Source: Pseudomonas_T sp032052615 | GTDB taxonomy: Bacteria > Pseudomonadota > Gammaproteobacteria > Pseudomonadales > Pseudomonadaceae | Length of the DNA: 64,000 bases | NCBI GenBank assembly: GCA_032052615.1 | Contig: DAMBWF010000012.1 | Coordinates: 1-64,000 of the forward strand | Direction: 5' to 3' | Part shown: in pieces, positions 44,784-54,338 of the stretch | Layout of the letters: every line of letters begins with the position of its first letter | Numbering within the stretch: position 1 is the stretch's first letter | Notes under the pieces: model-generated | Told to the model about the DNA's origin: nothing | Databases searched by the model: none | What the model saw: the letters and a program-made list of their open reading frames with translations, nothing else | Position numbers and translations under genes: made by a program

Positions 44784-46418
44784 ATGTTCCTTCGTCGATT
44801 CAACCTCGCTCCCCGGGCCCTTTCTTGCTTCGCTCTCATTACGCTATTTGCCGTTGGGCTTGGTGTCTTCGCCTTGCTCAAGCTAAGTGAGCTCTACCGC
44901 GCAGAACAGGTGATCGAAAAGAATTGGCTGGTCAGTATCCAGGCGGCCGAACGCATGCAGAAGGATGCCTTGCGCATGCGCCTGGAAACCTGGCGAGGTC
45001 TCTCGGTGGGCAACAGCGGCACCCCGGTCGCTCCCATCGACAGCGCGTTGGTACAAGGGTATCGCCAGGACTTCCAGCAGACGGTGGATCATTACCAGAG
45101 CGGTTTGCTCTCAGCCGGTCGGGAGCGCGAACTCCTCCAGCAGGTCCGGACTATTTTCGAAACCTACAGCGCGGCGCAGCAAAAGGTCATGGACTTGCAG
45201 ACCGCCCAGCAGGCGGACGCGGCTTATGCTCAGGCGAGTGGGCCTTCCCGGACGGCCGGCAAAGCTTTGGAAAAAGCCCTTGATGAGCTGAGCGCGTTCA
45301 ATAACGAAGGCGCCCGCGAGGCGGGCTTGGCGGCGGGGCAGACCTATAAAGTCAGCCAGATGAGCATCATCGTGACGATCCTGATCACTGCCTCGCTCAC
45401 TGTCCTGCTCGCGCTGTTGCTGGTCCGAAGCATCGTGAAGCCTATCAACGAAGCGTTGCTATCCGCCGAAGCGATCGCCGAGGGAGACCTGATCCGCCCG
45501 GTCAGCGTTTCGGGCGAAGACGAGCTGGGGCGCTTGCTCGCCGCGCAGGCTACCGTCCAGCAGAACCTCCATGGCGCGATACGAAAAATCGCCGACTCGT
45601 CCACTCAAGTCGCCTCGGCGGCGGAGGAGATGGCGACGGTGGCGGAGGAAAGTACGCGCGGCTTGGAAAACCAGAATGCCGAGATCGAGCAGGCCGCCAC
45701 GGCGGTGAATGAAATGAGCGCAGCGGTCGAAGAGGTATCGCGTAATGCCAATGCGGCCTCGGAGGCCGCCCGTAATTCCGAGCGTTCGGCGCAGGCAGGG
45801 AACCAGCAGGTCGCGCGCACGGTGGAGGCCATTCGTCGACTCGCGGCCCGGGTGAACGATGCGGCCGGTGAGGTTCAAGGCTTGGCGGACCAGGCCAGGG
45901 GCATCAGCAAGGTACTGGATGTGATTCGCGGGGTCGCCGAGCAGACCAACTTGTTGGCGTTGAATGCGGCTATCGAGGCCGCCCGCGCGGGCGAACAAGG
46001 CCGGGGGTTCGCGGTGGTGGCCGATGAGGTCCGGGCGCTGGCCCATCGAACCTCGTCCTCCACTCAGGAAATCGAGCAAATCATCGGCAGTATTCAGAAT
46101 GGTACGGAGCATGCTGTCCAGTCCATGCGGAGCAGCAGCGATGAGGCCGCCACTACCTTGAACCTTGCCGACGAGGCCGGGCATTCGCTGGAGGAGGTGG
46201 TGCGTGCCATTGGGGAGATCAACGAGCGCAACCTTCAAATCGCGACCGCCTCCGAAGAGCAGGCCCACGTAGCGCGGGATGTCGACCGCAACCTGATGAG
46301 CATTCGCGATTTGTCGCTGCAAACGGCCTCGGGAGCCAATCAGAGTTCAGCGGCTTGCAACGAGCTGGCCCGGTTGGCCCAAGAGCTCAATGGCTTGGTG
46401 GTGCGTTTCAAGACCTGA
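44784..46418 (+). CDS. Methyl-accepting chemotaxis protein
   Basis: This 544-residue inner-membrane receptor has TM1 at about 11-34, a helical periplasmic sensor of the four-helix-bundle type (about 35-195, with RMQKDALRMRLETWRG), TM2 at about 195-220 (SIIVTILITASLTVLLALLLVRS), a HAMP domain (VKPINEALLSAEAIAEGDL) and a cytoplasmic signalling domain. The conserved CheA/CheW hairpin is VAEQTNLLALNAAIEAARAGEQGRGFAVVADEVR. It ends without a C-terminal CheR-binding pentapeptide. The ligand cannot be predicted. ATG 44784 is chosen because it precedes TM1 directly. It is followed by a secreted protease gene on the same strand. Confidence 0.93.
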   Translation: MFLRRFNLAPRALSCFALITLFAVGLGVFALLKLSELYRAEQVIEKNWLVSIQAAERMQKDALRMRLETWRGLSVGNSGTPVAPIDSALVQGYRQDFQQTVDHYQSGLLSAGRERELLQQVRTIFETYSAAQQKVMDLQTAQQADAAYAQASGPSRTAGKALEKALDELSAFNNEGAREAGLAAGQTYKVSQMSIIVTILITASLTVLLALLLVRSIVKPINEALLSAEAIAEGDLIRPVSVSGEDELGRLLAAQATVQQNLHGAIRKIADSSTQVASAAEEMATVAEESTRGLENQNAEIEQAATAVNEMSAAVEEVSRNANAASEAARNSERSAQAGNQQVARTVEAIRRLAARVNDAAGEVQGLADQARGISKVLDVIRGVAEQTNLLALNAAIEAARAGEQGRGFAVVADEVRALAHRTSSSTQEIEQIIGSIQNGTEHAVQSMRSSSDEAATTLNLADEAGHSLEEVVRAIGEINERNLQIATASEEQAHVARDVDRNLMSIRDLSLQTASGANQSSAACNELARLAQELNGLVVRFKT

Positions 46419-46584
46419 GCGCGGTATGCAGGGCTGGTGTGCCCAGCGCCATAGGTTCATGACCAGGATCAGGTGTCATCTGGATCGACGTGTTACAAAG
46501 GGATACTTAAACTAGCGCCTTGCCGTATCGCTTCCGGCGGCAAGGCAAGCTACCCCGTATCCCCTCCACAAGGATTGGCAGGAC

Positions 46585-48513
46585 ATGAAACGATCCATCC
46601 TCTGTTGCGCGCTGCTGGCTTCGGTAACGGCGCAAGCCGATAGTATTGGCCCGCTTTGGCCGCAACAGACCGGCGATATGCCGGCGCAACAGGCGCCAGC
46701 CCCCAAGCGTGAGCGCGCCTTACCCGTGCCGGCCGCGACCGTCATCGACCTGGGCCCATTCGAAGGTCTCAAGGCAGAGTTGGCGGAACCCAGCAAGGCG
46801 GGCATGCCGGAGCGCATCGGATTGCGTCGCGATATCGAACAGCTGAAGAGCGAGGCACAGACCGATAGCGCGCTTCATTGGAGCGCGACCCCGATGGGGG
46901 GGCATGTCGCCGCCATCAGCCTGATCTCCGCCGATGCGGTCAGCCTGCGGGCCGCCTTGCACGTGAAGCGGCTGCCCTCGTCGGCGGTGGTGCGTTTCTA
47001 CACCCAGCAAGATGCCACGCCCATCGAGGTGCATGCCAGTACGATCCTGCAAGCCATCGAGCGCAATATCGCCTCGGGGGATCAGAGCGAAAAGGCCCGC
47101 ATGTATTGGTCCCCGCCTCTTCAGGGGGACGAAATCACCCTTGAAATCGAGTTGCCGAAGGGCGTTTCCACCGATGCCTTGGAAATCAGCGTGCCGATGC
47201 TGTCCCACCTGTTCCGTTCTCCCACGGACCCGGCGGCGGCCACGGAAGAGGCAAAGTTCGGCAACTCCGCTTCCTGCGAGGTGGACTATGCCTGCGAGGC
47301 CAACCGTGATGCGAGCCTCGATGTGAAAAGCCGATCCACGGCGAAGATGACTTTCGTCGACGACGGCCTGAGCTACCTATGCTCCGGCACGTTGCTCAAC
47401 AACACGAATCAAGACCGCACGCCGTATTTCCTCACCGCCAACCACTGCATTTCTTCTCAAACCTCGGCCTCCACGCTGACCATCTATTGGTTCTACCGGG
47501 CGGCTTCCTGTTATGGGCTGAGCGTCGACCCGGCCACGACCACGCTTCATGGCGGCGCGCAATTGCTCTACAACAGTGCCCAGACCGATACCTCCTTCCT
47601 CAAGCTCAATGAGCCCGCTCCGACCGCCGCCACCTTCGCGGGATGGAGTGCCGAGCCCGTCTTCTACAACAATGGTCTGGACGTACTCGGGGTCCATTAC
47701 CCGAAGGGTGATGTCCAGAAGGTCAGTCGCGGCAGGGTTTCGGGCTATGCCACCTGCACCAGCAGTGGTGGCCAACGGTTCACTTGCCGCGTTAGCGACC
47801 AATCCCGCGCGACCTTCGTCAGTGTTACTTGGCGCAGCGGCGTGACGGAGGGGGGCAGCAGCGGTTCGTCGTTGTTCAGCAATGGCTACGTGATCGGCCA
47901 GCTCTACGGCGGTGGTTCTTCCTGCTCCTTGATGTCGAACCCGGACAAGTACGGTCTGCTGTCCGTGGCCTACAACGCCAAGCTCAAGCAATGGTTGAAA
48001 CCGGGCTCCGCGACTCCGACCAAGGATACCGTGGTCGAATACTACAACCCTGACCTGGACCATTACTTCATGACGGCCGATTCGGCCGAGCAGGTGTCCG
48101 TGGATGCCGGGGCCGCGGGGCGCTGGATACGGACCGGGCAAACCTTCAAGGCGGGTGGCAAGAAAGCCGTTTGCCGTTTCTATGGCAATGCCCTGCCCAA
48201 CCCCGCCACTGGAGCGGCATTCGGCCCCAATTCCCACTTCTATACCGTCGATACGCAGGAGTGTGAGTTCTTGGTCGGGTTCTATAACCCCGCGGAACCG
48301 AGCTGGAAGTTCGAAAGCTATGACTTCTCTACCAGTGAACCCGTGGCCGGAGCCTGCGCCCCAGGAACCGTCCCCGTCTACCGGGTGTATAACAACGGCT
48401 ATGCCAAGGGCGTCGAGTCGAATCACCGCTTCGTCCGGGACATTAACCTGGCGAATCAGATGGGCCAGGAAGGGTGGTCTGTCGAAGGTGTGAAGATGTG
48501 CGCGCCTCAATGA
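46585..48513 (+). CDS. Secreted lysyl-endopeptidase-like serine protease with C-terminal DUF5648 domain
   Basis: This 642-residue protein has a signal peptide (residues 1-18, ending TAQA), a propeptide to roughly 220, then a trypsin-fold catalytic domain of the lysyl endopeptidase/protease IV (PrpL) type beginning near SASCEVDYACEAN. The triad is His287 in TANHC, Asp335 in QTDTSF and Ser426 in EGGSSGSS. Six or more cysteines in this domain match the family's disulfides. From about 483 to the end comes a beta-propeller-like DUF5648 domain (VVEYYNPDLDHYFMTA; NSHFYTVDTQECEFL; YRVYNNGYAKGVESNHRFV) that P. aeruginosa PrpL lacks. It probably digests extracellular protein after Lys. The specificity is inferred. 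A strong terminator follows. Confidence 0.88.
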   Translation: MKRSILCCALLASVTAQADSIGPLWPQQTGDMPAQQAPAPKRERALPVPAATVIDLGPFEGLKAELAEPSKAGMPERIGLRRDIEQLKSEAQTDSALHWSATPMGGHVAAISLISADAVSLRAALHVKRLPSSAVVRFYTQQDATPIEVHASTILQAIERNIASGDQSEKARMYWSPPLQGDEITLEIELPKGVSTDALEISVPMLSHLFRSPTDPAAATEEAKFGNSASCEVDYACEANRDASLDVKSRSTAKMTFVDDGLSYLCSGTLLNNTNQDRTPYFLTANHCISSQTSASTLTIYWFYRAASCYGLSVDPATTTLHGGAQLLYNSAQTDTSFLKLNEPAPTAATFAGWSAEPVFYNNGLDVLGVHYPKGDVQKVSRGRVSGYATCTSSGGQRFTCRVSDQSRATFVSVTWRSGVTEGGSSGSSLFSNGYVIGQLYGGGSSCSLMSNPDKYGLLSVAYNAKLKQWLKPGSATPTKDTVVEYYNPDLDHYFMTADSAEQVSVDAGAAGRWIRTGQTFKAGGKKAVCRFYGNALPNPATGAAFGPNSHFYTVDTQECEFLVGFYNPAEPSWKFESYDFSTSEPVAGACAPGTVPVYRVYNNGYAKGVESNHRFVRDINLANQMGQEGWSVEGVKMCAPQ

Positions 48514-48524
48514 CCTAGGCGTCG

Positions 48525-48556
48525 TGAAAAAAGCCGCAGGAGTGCGGCTTTTTTCA
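48525..48556 (+). terminator. Rho-independent terminator of the protease gene
   Basis: Stem tgaaaaaagccgca / tgcggcttttttca with a ggag loop and T-run, 12 bases after the stop. Confidence 0.9.
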
Positions 48557-48745
48557 TTGTGTTCATGCGCTCGTTTGCGGAATAAGCCCGGATGAACGGC
48601 AAGGGCGGAGCGCTGTCAGTGAAGTAGGCACAGCGGTTTCCGGCCTGCCATGAGCCGCGTTTCGCTGGGCATTGTAAGGCGATAAGGGCGTGATTAGACT
48701 GCGCGGCGATTCGCCACTCTCACTCCATGCAACCCAAGGATCGAC

Positions 48746-49585
48746 ATGATCAAGAAATGCTTGTTTCCGGCTGCCGGTTACGGTACTCGCTTCCTGCCAG
48801 CCACCAAGGCCATGCCCAAGGAAATGCTGCCGGTGGTGAACAAGCCGCTGATCCAGTACGGCGTCGAGGAAGCACTCGATGCGGGCCTGAGTGAAATTTC
48901 CATCGTCACTGGGCGTGGCAAGCGCGCTTTGGAAGATCACTTCGATATCAGCTACGAACTCGAACACCAGATTCGTGGCACCGATAAGGAAAAGTACCTG
49001 GTCGGTATTCGCCGCTTGATCGACGAATGCAGTTTCTCCTATACCCGCCAAGTGGAAATGAAGGGGCTGGGACATGCCATTCTCAGTGGGCGCCCTTTGA
49101 TTGGCGACGAGCCGTTCGCGGTGGTTCTGGCGGACGATCTGTGCTTCAACCTGGGCGGGGATGGCGTGCTGACCCAGATGGTGAAGCTCTACAATCAGTT
49201 CCGGTGCTCCATCGTGGCGATCGAAGAAGTTCCGCCGGATGAAACGTCCAAATACGGGGTGATCGCGGGCGAGATGATTCGCGACGATATCTTCCGTGTG
49301 AACAACATGGTGGAGAAGCCCAAGCCGGAAGACGCGCCATCCAACCTGGCGATCATCGGCCGCTACATCCTTACCCCGGATATCTTCGAGCTGATCGAGC
49401 AGACCGAGCCGGGCAAGGGCGGGGAGATCCAGATCACCGACGCCTTGATGAAACAGGCCCGCGATGGGTGCGTGCTGGCTTACCGCTTCAAGGGCAAGCG
49501 GTTCGATTGCGGCAGCGCGGAAGGCTATATCGACGCCACCAACTACTGCTTCGAAAACCTGTACAAGACCGGCAAAGCCTACTGA
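48746..49585 (+). CDS. galU: UTP-glucose-1-phosphate uridylyltransferase
   Basis: This 279-residue enzyme makes UDP-glucose from UTP and glucose-1-phosphate for LPS core, exopolysaccharide and trehalose synthesis. Nucleotide-binding signature KCLFPAAGYGTRFLPATKAMPKEMLPVVNKPLIQYGVEEA at residues 3-42, then VLADDLCFN, EVPPDETSKYGVI and GEIQITDALMKQ. ATG 48746 follows caaggatcgac. Length is normal. Confidence 0.97.
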   Translation: MIKKCLFPAAGYGTRFLPATKAMPKEMLPVVNKPLIQYGVEEALDAGLSEISIVTGRGKRALEDHFDISYELEHQIRGTDKEKYLVGIRRLIDECSFSYTRQVEMKGLGHAILSGRPLIGDEPFAVVLADDLCFNLGGDGVLTQMVKLYNQFRCSIVAIEEVPPDETSKYGVIAGEMIRDDIFRVNNMVEKPKPEDAPSNLAIIGRYILTPDIFELIEQTEPGKGGEIQITDALMKQARDGCVLAYRFKGKRFDCGSAEGYIDATNYCFENLYKTGKAY

Positions 49586-49597
49586 CGCAGGCCTTGC

Positions 49598-49631
49598 AAA
49601 AAAGCCATCCGCCCGGATGGCTTTTTTTTTT
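49598..49631 (+). terminator. Rho-independent terminator of galU
   Basis: Stem aaaaagccatccg / cggatggcttttt followed by a run of ten T. Confidence 0.93.
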
Positions 49632-49743
49632 GGATCGACGGGCATGCTTTACCTCTCATCCAAGGGAGATCTGCTTCCTTTAAGGGAGCGGCTGGCCTGG
49701 ATGGCCGGTTCCGGTATGCTGGCGAGCCCAAAGGAGGACAGCC

Positions 49744-51099
49744 ATGAATCATGACTTCGACTTGTTTGTGATCGGTGCCGGCTCGGGCGGCGTGCGCGCC
49801 GCGCGTTTCGCGGCGGACTTCGGCGCCCGGGTGGCGATCACGGAAAGTCGGTATTTGGGCGGGACCTGCGTCAATGTCGGTTGCGTACCGAAAAAGCTGC
49901 TGGTCTATGGCGCCAGTTACACGGAAACCCTGGCCCATGCGCCGGGTTATGGCTGGACGGTGGAGGGTGCCACCTTCGACTGGCCGACCCTGATCGCCCA
50001 TAAGGACCGGGACATCCAGCGCCTGAACGGCATCTATCGCAACCTGCTGGTCAACAGCGGCGTACGGCTGTTGCAAGGGCATGGGCGCCTGCTCGATCCA
50101 CACACCGTCGAGGTGGACGGCCAGCGTTTCACCGCCAAGCACATCCTGATCGCCACCGGTGGCTGGCCGCAGGTGCCGGACATCCCGGGGAAAGAACTGG
50201 CGATCACTTCGAACGAGGCCTTCCATCTGGAGACTTTGCCTAAGCGCGTCCTGGTGATAGGGGGCGGCTACATCGCGGTGGAGTTCGCCTCGATCTTCCA
50301 CGGCATGGGCGCCAAGACCAGCCTGCTGTATCGCCGCGACCTGTTTTTGCGAGGGTTCGACGACGGGGTGCGCCATCATCTGAAGGACGAGTTGCAGAAG
50401 AAGGGCCTCGACCTGCGCTTCAATGCGGATATCGCTCGTCTCGACCGGCTACCCAGCGGGGCCGTGCAGGCCACGCTCCGCGATGGCCAGACGCTGGAAG
50501 CCGATTGCGTTTTCTACGCCACCGGCAGGCGCCCGATGCTGGACGGCCTGGGGCTGGAGAACACGGCGGTCGAGCTCGACGATCGAGGCTTCATTCAGGT
50601 GGACGACGACTATCGGACCCGCGAGCCCTCGATCCTGGCGATCGGCGACGTGACCGGCCGCGTGCAATTGACGCCGGTGGCCCTGGCCGAGGGCACCGCC
50701 TTGGCCCGGCGGCTGTACCGGCCCGACCAGTTCAGGCCGGTGGACTACCGGTTGATCCCGACGGCGATCTTCAGCCTCCCCAATGTGGCGACCGTGGGCC
50801 TGACCGAAGAACAGGCGCGGAAGGATCATCGGGTGATCGTTTATGAAAGCCGCTTCAGACCAATGAAGCTCAGCCTGACCGACGATCCGGAGCGAACCTT
50901 CATGAAGCTGGTAGTGGACGAGCAGAGCGATCGCGTGCTCGGTTGCCACATGGTCGGGCCCGACGCGGGCGAGATCATCCAAGGGTTGGCGGTGGCCCTG
51001 CGGGCTGGCGTTACCAAGCGGGATTTCGACGAGACCATCGGCGTTCACCCGACGGCAGCGGAAGAGTTCGTTACCTTGCGAACGCCGCGTGATGCCTGA
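49744..51099 (+). CDS. gor: Glutathione-disulfide reductase
   Basis: This 451-residue FAD flavoenzyme reduces GSSG with NADPH in the cytoplasm. FAD-binding FVIGAGSGGVRAARFAADFG at 8-27, redox-active disulfide GGTCVNVGCVPKKLL (about 39-53), NADP-binding VLVIGGGYIAVEFASIFHGMG, a second FAD contact ILAIGDVTG and the dimer-interface catalytic His-Glu in IGVHPTAAEEFVTLR. A strong ribosome-binding site aaaggaggaca precedes the ATG. The stop lies 3 bases before the next gene, so the two form an operon. Confidence 0.96.
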   Translation: MNHDFDLFVIGAGSGGVRAARFAADFGARVAITESRYLGGTCVNVGCVPKKLLVYGASYTETLAHAPGYGWTVEGATFDWPTLIAHKDRDIQRLNGIYRNLLVNSGVRLLQGHGRLLDPHTVEVDGQRFTAKHILIATGGWPQVPDIPGKELAITSNEAFHLETLPKRVLVIGGGYIAVEFASIFHGMGAKTSLLYRRDLFLRGFDDGVRHHLKDELQKKGLDLRFNADIARLDRLPSGAVQATLRDGQTLEADCVFYATGRRPMLDGLGLENTAVELDDRGFIQVDDDYRTREPSILAIGDVTGRVQLTPVALAEGTALARRLYRPDQFRPVDYRLIPTAIFSLPNVATVGLTEEQARKDHRVIVYESRFRPMKLSLTDDPERTFMKLVVDEQSDRVLGCHMVGPDAGEIIQGLAVALRAGVTKRDFDETIGVHPTAAEEFVTLRTPRDA

Positions 51100-51102
51100 C
51101 CC

Positions 51103-51732
51103 ATGCAGACACTTTTCCATCTGGCCGACTTGTTCGGCGTAGCGGTGTTCGCCATTACGGGCGCGCTGATGGCGGGCCGTAAATCCATGGACCTGTTCGG
51201 CGTGGTGGTGATCGCCATCATCACCGCCCTGGGCGGGGGAACGCTGCGGGACGTGATCCTCGGCAACCATCCGGTGAGCTGGATTCGTGACGATACCTAC
51301 ATCCTCATCGCCACCCTGGCGGCCATCGGCACCGTGGCATGGGTCCGCCTGACCCGCCCGATCCACGAGACGGGCTTGCTGGTGGCGGATGCCTTCGGCC
51401 TTGCCGTCTTCACGGTCTACGGGACGGAGGTCGCCTTGCGCCATGACGTGCCCTTGAGCACGGCGGTGATCATGGGGGTGATCACGGGGGTCGCCGGCGG
51501 GGTGATGCGCGACGTCATCTGCAATGAAATCCCTCTGATCTTCCAGAAGGAAATCTACGCCACCGCTTGCATGGCCGGCTCGCTGGCGTTCGTGGTCCTG
51601 CCGAGCATGGGTGCTTCCCATGGGGCGGCGACCCTGGTGGCGATGCTGGTGGTCTTGCTGACGCGCTTGGCGGCGATTCGCTGGCATCTGGCGCTGCCCA
51701 GCTTCCACCTGCTGGACCGGGACAAGGCCTGA
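51103..51732 (+). CDS. TRIC-type (UPF0126/YicG) membrane channel family protein
   Basis: This 209-residue membrane protein has seven predicted helices and the repeated signature of the trimeric intracellular cation channel family: GVAVFAITGALMAGRKSMDLFGVVVIAIITALGGGTLRDVILG in the first half and GLAVFTVYGTEVAL...VITGVAGGVMRDVICNEIPLIF in the second, reflecting internal duplication. Prokaryotic members conduct potassium in vitro, but their physiological role is not settled. It is probably co-transcribed with gor. Confidence 0.9.
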   Translation: MQTLFHLADLFGVAVFAITGALMAGRKSMDLFGVVVIAIITALGGGTLRDVILGNHPVSWIRDDTYILIATLAAIGTVAWVRLTRPIHETGLLVADAFGLAVFTVYGTEVALRHDVPLSTAVIMGVITGVAGGVMRDVICNEIPLIFQKEIYATACMAGSLAFVVLPSMGASHGAATLVAMLVVLLTRLAAIRWHLALPSFHLLDRDKA

Positions 51733-51786
51733 CGAGGCGCGCATGACGTGGCTTGCCCCGCTGCGTCTTTAGCGCCCGGGCCGGGG

Positions 51787-53208
51787 CTAAATCATCGGCG
51801 TCTCACCGCCCGGCAACAACGTCTCGGGTGGCAGGCCGAGCGCGGCGGCGCAGTGGTCCAGGGAACGGCGCTGGCTCTGCGCGTACAGCATCATTTCATC
51901 CTGCACCGGCGCGCCCAGGGCGTCCTCGAACAGCGCCTTGCTACCGGCCTGTGCATGGCATTCGCCCGGGTTTTCACCCAGGTTCGACTGGAAAATGCCC
52001 GCCGCGCTGACCGGCAGAAAATCCTCGTAGACCAGTGGTTCGTAGGCGACATGGCCGGCCTCGATCAGGTCTTCCAGATCAACGGGCCCCGTGCCGGGGT
52101 GCCCATGTGCAAGACCTCGCTCGGTAGGGACATAACGGAAATAGGCGAGCCCTTGCCGGCGCAAGGTGTCGTAGTCGTCGGGGAGTTCGGCGAAGACGTG
52201 GGCCAGGGCGGCCAGGTAATCACCGGAGCCGTCCCCGGTCTTTGACACGCTTCGCGCCTGGGCCAGCAACCGGTCGTACAGAGTCCGGCCCGCGGGCGTC
52301 AAGGCGGCTCCGCGTTGCTCGACCTCGCCGAATCTGGCGGTGTGATGGCCAGGCCGCTCCACGCCCGAGCGTTCGAGGAATATCACGTCCTCCCGTAGCG
52401 CCTTGAAGCTGGTTTGCCGCAGCAAGATGGGGCAGCGCCTTGGCGGCGGTCCCTCGATGATCGCTTTCGGGACGATGCCGCGTGTCGGCATGGCGCGCTG
52501 CACCGCATCGATGTCCAAGGTGCGCGGGGTGAGGTGGTTGATGTGCGGCCCCTTGAAGGCCACCACGTCCGCCAGCAGGCGATGCTGGTCGTGTAGCAGG
52601 CGATAGGTCTCCGCATCCACCGTCGCCTGGCGATGCCAGCGAAAGGTCTCCAGCGCCGCCGCGATGAAGCGGCGGGCCTCGTCTTCGTTCAGCCCGCCCG
52701 TCCGCTCGTGGGTATCGATCAGGCGCAGCGCTTCCGCGGTGAAGATGCGCCGTCGGGCGAGGAGGGTGGCGGCCCGTGAGCGAAGCGGTTCTTCGATCAG
52801 TTCGAGCCGCAGGAGCGAGGTGAATACCCGAAACGGGCTGCGTTGCAGCGAGGCTTCATGAGTGGCGCGAAACGCGGTCGAGTGAACCGGCACGCCGGCG
52901 ATGGACAGATCGTAGTAGCCGACCGGCCGCATCCCCATTACGGCGAACAGACGACGCAAGGTCGCCAGTTCGTCGGCTGTTCCGACACGGATGGCCCCAT
53001 GGCGCTCGCGGTCCAGCCGCTCCCGCTCGCCGGTCCGCTCCAGGCTTCGCGCCAGTTCCGGCTGATGCGCCAGGGCGGCCTGGTTGATGTCCGAGACCAG
53101 CGCCAGCAGGTCGCCATAAAGGGGCACCTCGCTTCGGTACAGGTTCGACATGGCGTGGGAAAAACGAGCGCGAATCTCATCCGGTGGAACGAAGGCCTGT
53201 TCGGTCAT
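51787..53208 (-). CDS. hglS: 2-oxoadipate dioxygenase/decarboxylase (D-2-hydroxyglutarate-forming, DUF1338)
   Basis: This 473-residue Fe(II) enzyme converts 2-oxoadipate to D-2-hydroxyglutarate in D-lysine catabolism. From ATG 53208 (behind GGGAGC) the residue numbers fall almost on those of the P. putida enzyme: His70 and substrate-binding Arg74 in ERHGAIR, His225 in GPHINHLTPR and Glu295 in RFGEVE. This also supports the chosen start over the longer frame at 53265. It sits downstream of the LysR regulator on the same strand and beside amaB-amaA, the same grouping as in P. putida. Confidence 0.92.
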   Translation of the reverse strand: MTEQAFVPPDEIRARFSHAMSNLYRSEVPLYGDLLALVSDINQAALAHQPELARSLERTGERERLDRERHGAIRVGTADELATLRRLFAVMGMRPVGYYDLSIAGVPVHSTAFRATHEASLQRSPFRVFTSLLRLELIEEPLRSRAATLLARRRIFTAEALRLIDTHERTGGLNEDEARRFIAAALETFRWHRQATVDAETYRLLHDQHRLLADVVAFKGPHINHLTPRTLDIDAVQRAMPTRGIVPKAIIEGPPPRRCPILLRQTSFKALREDVIFLERSGVERPGHHTARFGEVEQRGAALTPAGRTLYDRLLAQARSVSKTGDGSGDYLAALAHVFAELPDDYDTLRRQGLAYFRYVPTERGLAHGHPGTGPVDLEDLIEAGHVAYEPLVYEDFLPVSAAGIFQSNLGENPGECHAQAGSKALFEDALGAPVQDEMMLYAQSQRRSLDHCAAALGLPPETLLPGGETPMI

Positions 53209-53292
53209 AGGGGCTCCCGCAGCGACGACGACCCGGGGATTTTCTTCAGCCGGGGCCGATGACACAAATGACTATTGCTCGGGCATTCATTC

Positions 53293-54219
53293 TCACAAGG
53301 AATGGTGAGGGGTGTCGCTGGACCTCGCTCCCGGAGAAAGATGCTCGGTTACCCACTCGACGAAATGGCGAATCTTCGGCACGTCCACGGCATGCTCGGC
53401 ATACGCCATGAAGTAGGTGCCAGCGCCCGCCAGGGGGTAGTCCCACGGGATTACCAGCTTGCCCTCGGCGAGTTCGTCCTCCACCAGGAAGCGGGGCACC
53501 AGGGCCACGCCACACCCGACCTGGGCGGCGCGAATGCACAGGTAGAACGTCTCGAACCGTGGGCCGTGGTAGCTGTGCTCGCTGTGGAGTCGCTGGGCCT
53601 GAAACCACTCGTGCCAGGCCTCGGGCCTGGAGGCGCACTGCAACAGGACCAACCCGGTGAGTTCGAGGGCGCTGGACAGCGGCGAGGCGGGCAGCAGGTC
53701 GGGGGCACACACAGGGACCACTTCTTCGCCGAACAAGGGAATGCACTCGGCTCCCGGCCAGGTGCCCTGACCATAGAAGAACGCCACGTCCGCCTTGGTC
53801 TGCATCAGGTCGAAAGGCGCCAGCTCGTTGCGGATGTCCAGATGAATCCTGGGGTGGCGGTGGCGGAAGCCCTTGAGGTGAGGAATCAACCAGCGGGCGC
53901 CGAAGGAGGGCTGGGTCGCGACCCGAAGCACCTCGGTCTCGCCGCCATACGAGAGGAGGTAATGGGTGGACATTTCCACCTGGGTGAGGATCTTGTTCAC
54001 CTCGGTCAGGTAGAGCGATCCCGCCGGCGTGAGCTGCAACCGGCGGCGAATGCGTCGGAACAGCAAGTGCTGAAGCATCTGCTCCAACTGCGCCACCTGC
54101 TTGCTCACGGCGCTCTGGGTCAAATGCAACTCCTCCGCCGCCCGAGTAAAGCTCAGGTGCCGCGCCACCGCCTCGAAGCATTGCAGGGCGGTCATGGACG
54201 GCATCGATCGTTTCGACAT
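53293..54219 (-). CDS. LysR-type regulator of the lysine/pipecolate genes
   Basis: This 308-residue protein has an N-terminal winged helix-turn-helix (ALQCFEAVARHLSFTRAAEELHLTQSAVSKQVAQLEQML at about 10-48) and a LysR effector-binding domain of the GcvA type (VLRVATQPSFGARWLIPHL; VALVPRFLVEDELAEGKLV). The ATG at 54219 has GGGAGG 6 bases upstream. It is transcribed away from amaB with 119 bases between, where its operator should lie, and toward hglS. By position it probably controls amaB-amaA and hglS. The inducer may be a lysine-pathway intermediate (inference). Confidence 0.9.
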   Translation of the reverse strand: MSKRSMPSMTALQCFEAVARHLSFTRAAEELHLTQSAVSKQVAQLEQMLQHLLFRRIRRRLQLTPAGSLYLTEVNKILTQVEMSTHYLLSYGGETEVLRVATQPSFGARWLIPHLKGFRHRHPRIHLDIRNELAPFDLMQTKADVAFFYGQGTWPGAECIPLFGEEVVPVCAPDLLPASPLSSALELTGLVLLQCASRPEAWHEWFQAQRLHSEHSYHGPRFETFYLCIRAAQVGCGVALVPRFLVEDELAEGKLVIPWDYPLAGAGTYFMAYAEHAVDVPKIRHFVEWVTEHLSPGARSSDTPHHSL

Positions 54220-54338
54220 GGCGACCTCCCATGGATGCATGAACGCAGGGAATGATAAAGCGAATAAAGGTCGTTTGGCGGCCTGTCGCGCACGGTTCGA
54301 TACTGGCCGGGTTTCGATACCGAAAGAGAGGACGCGCG

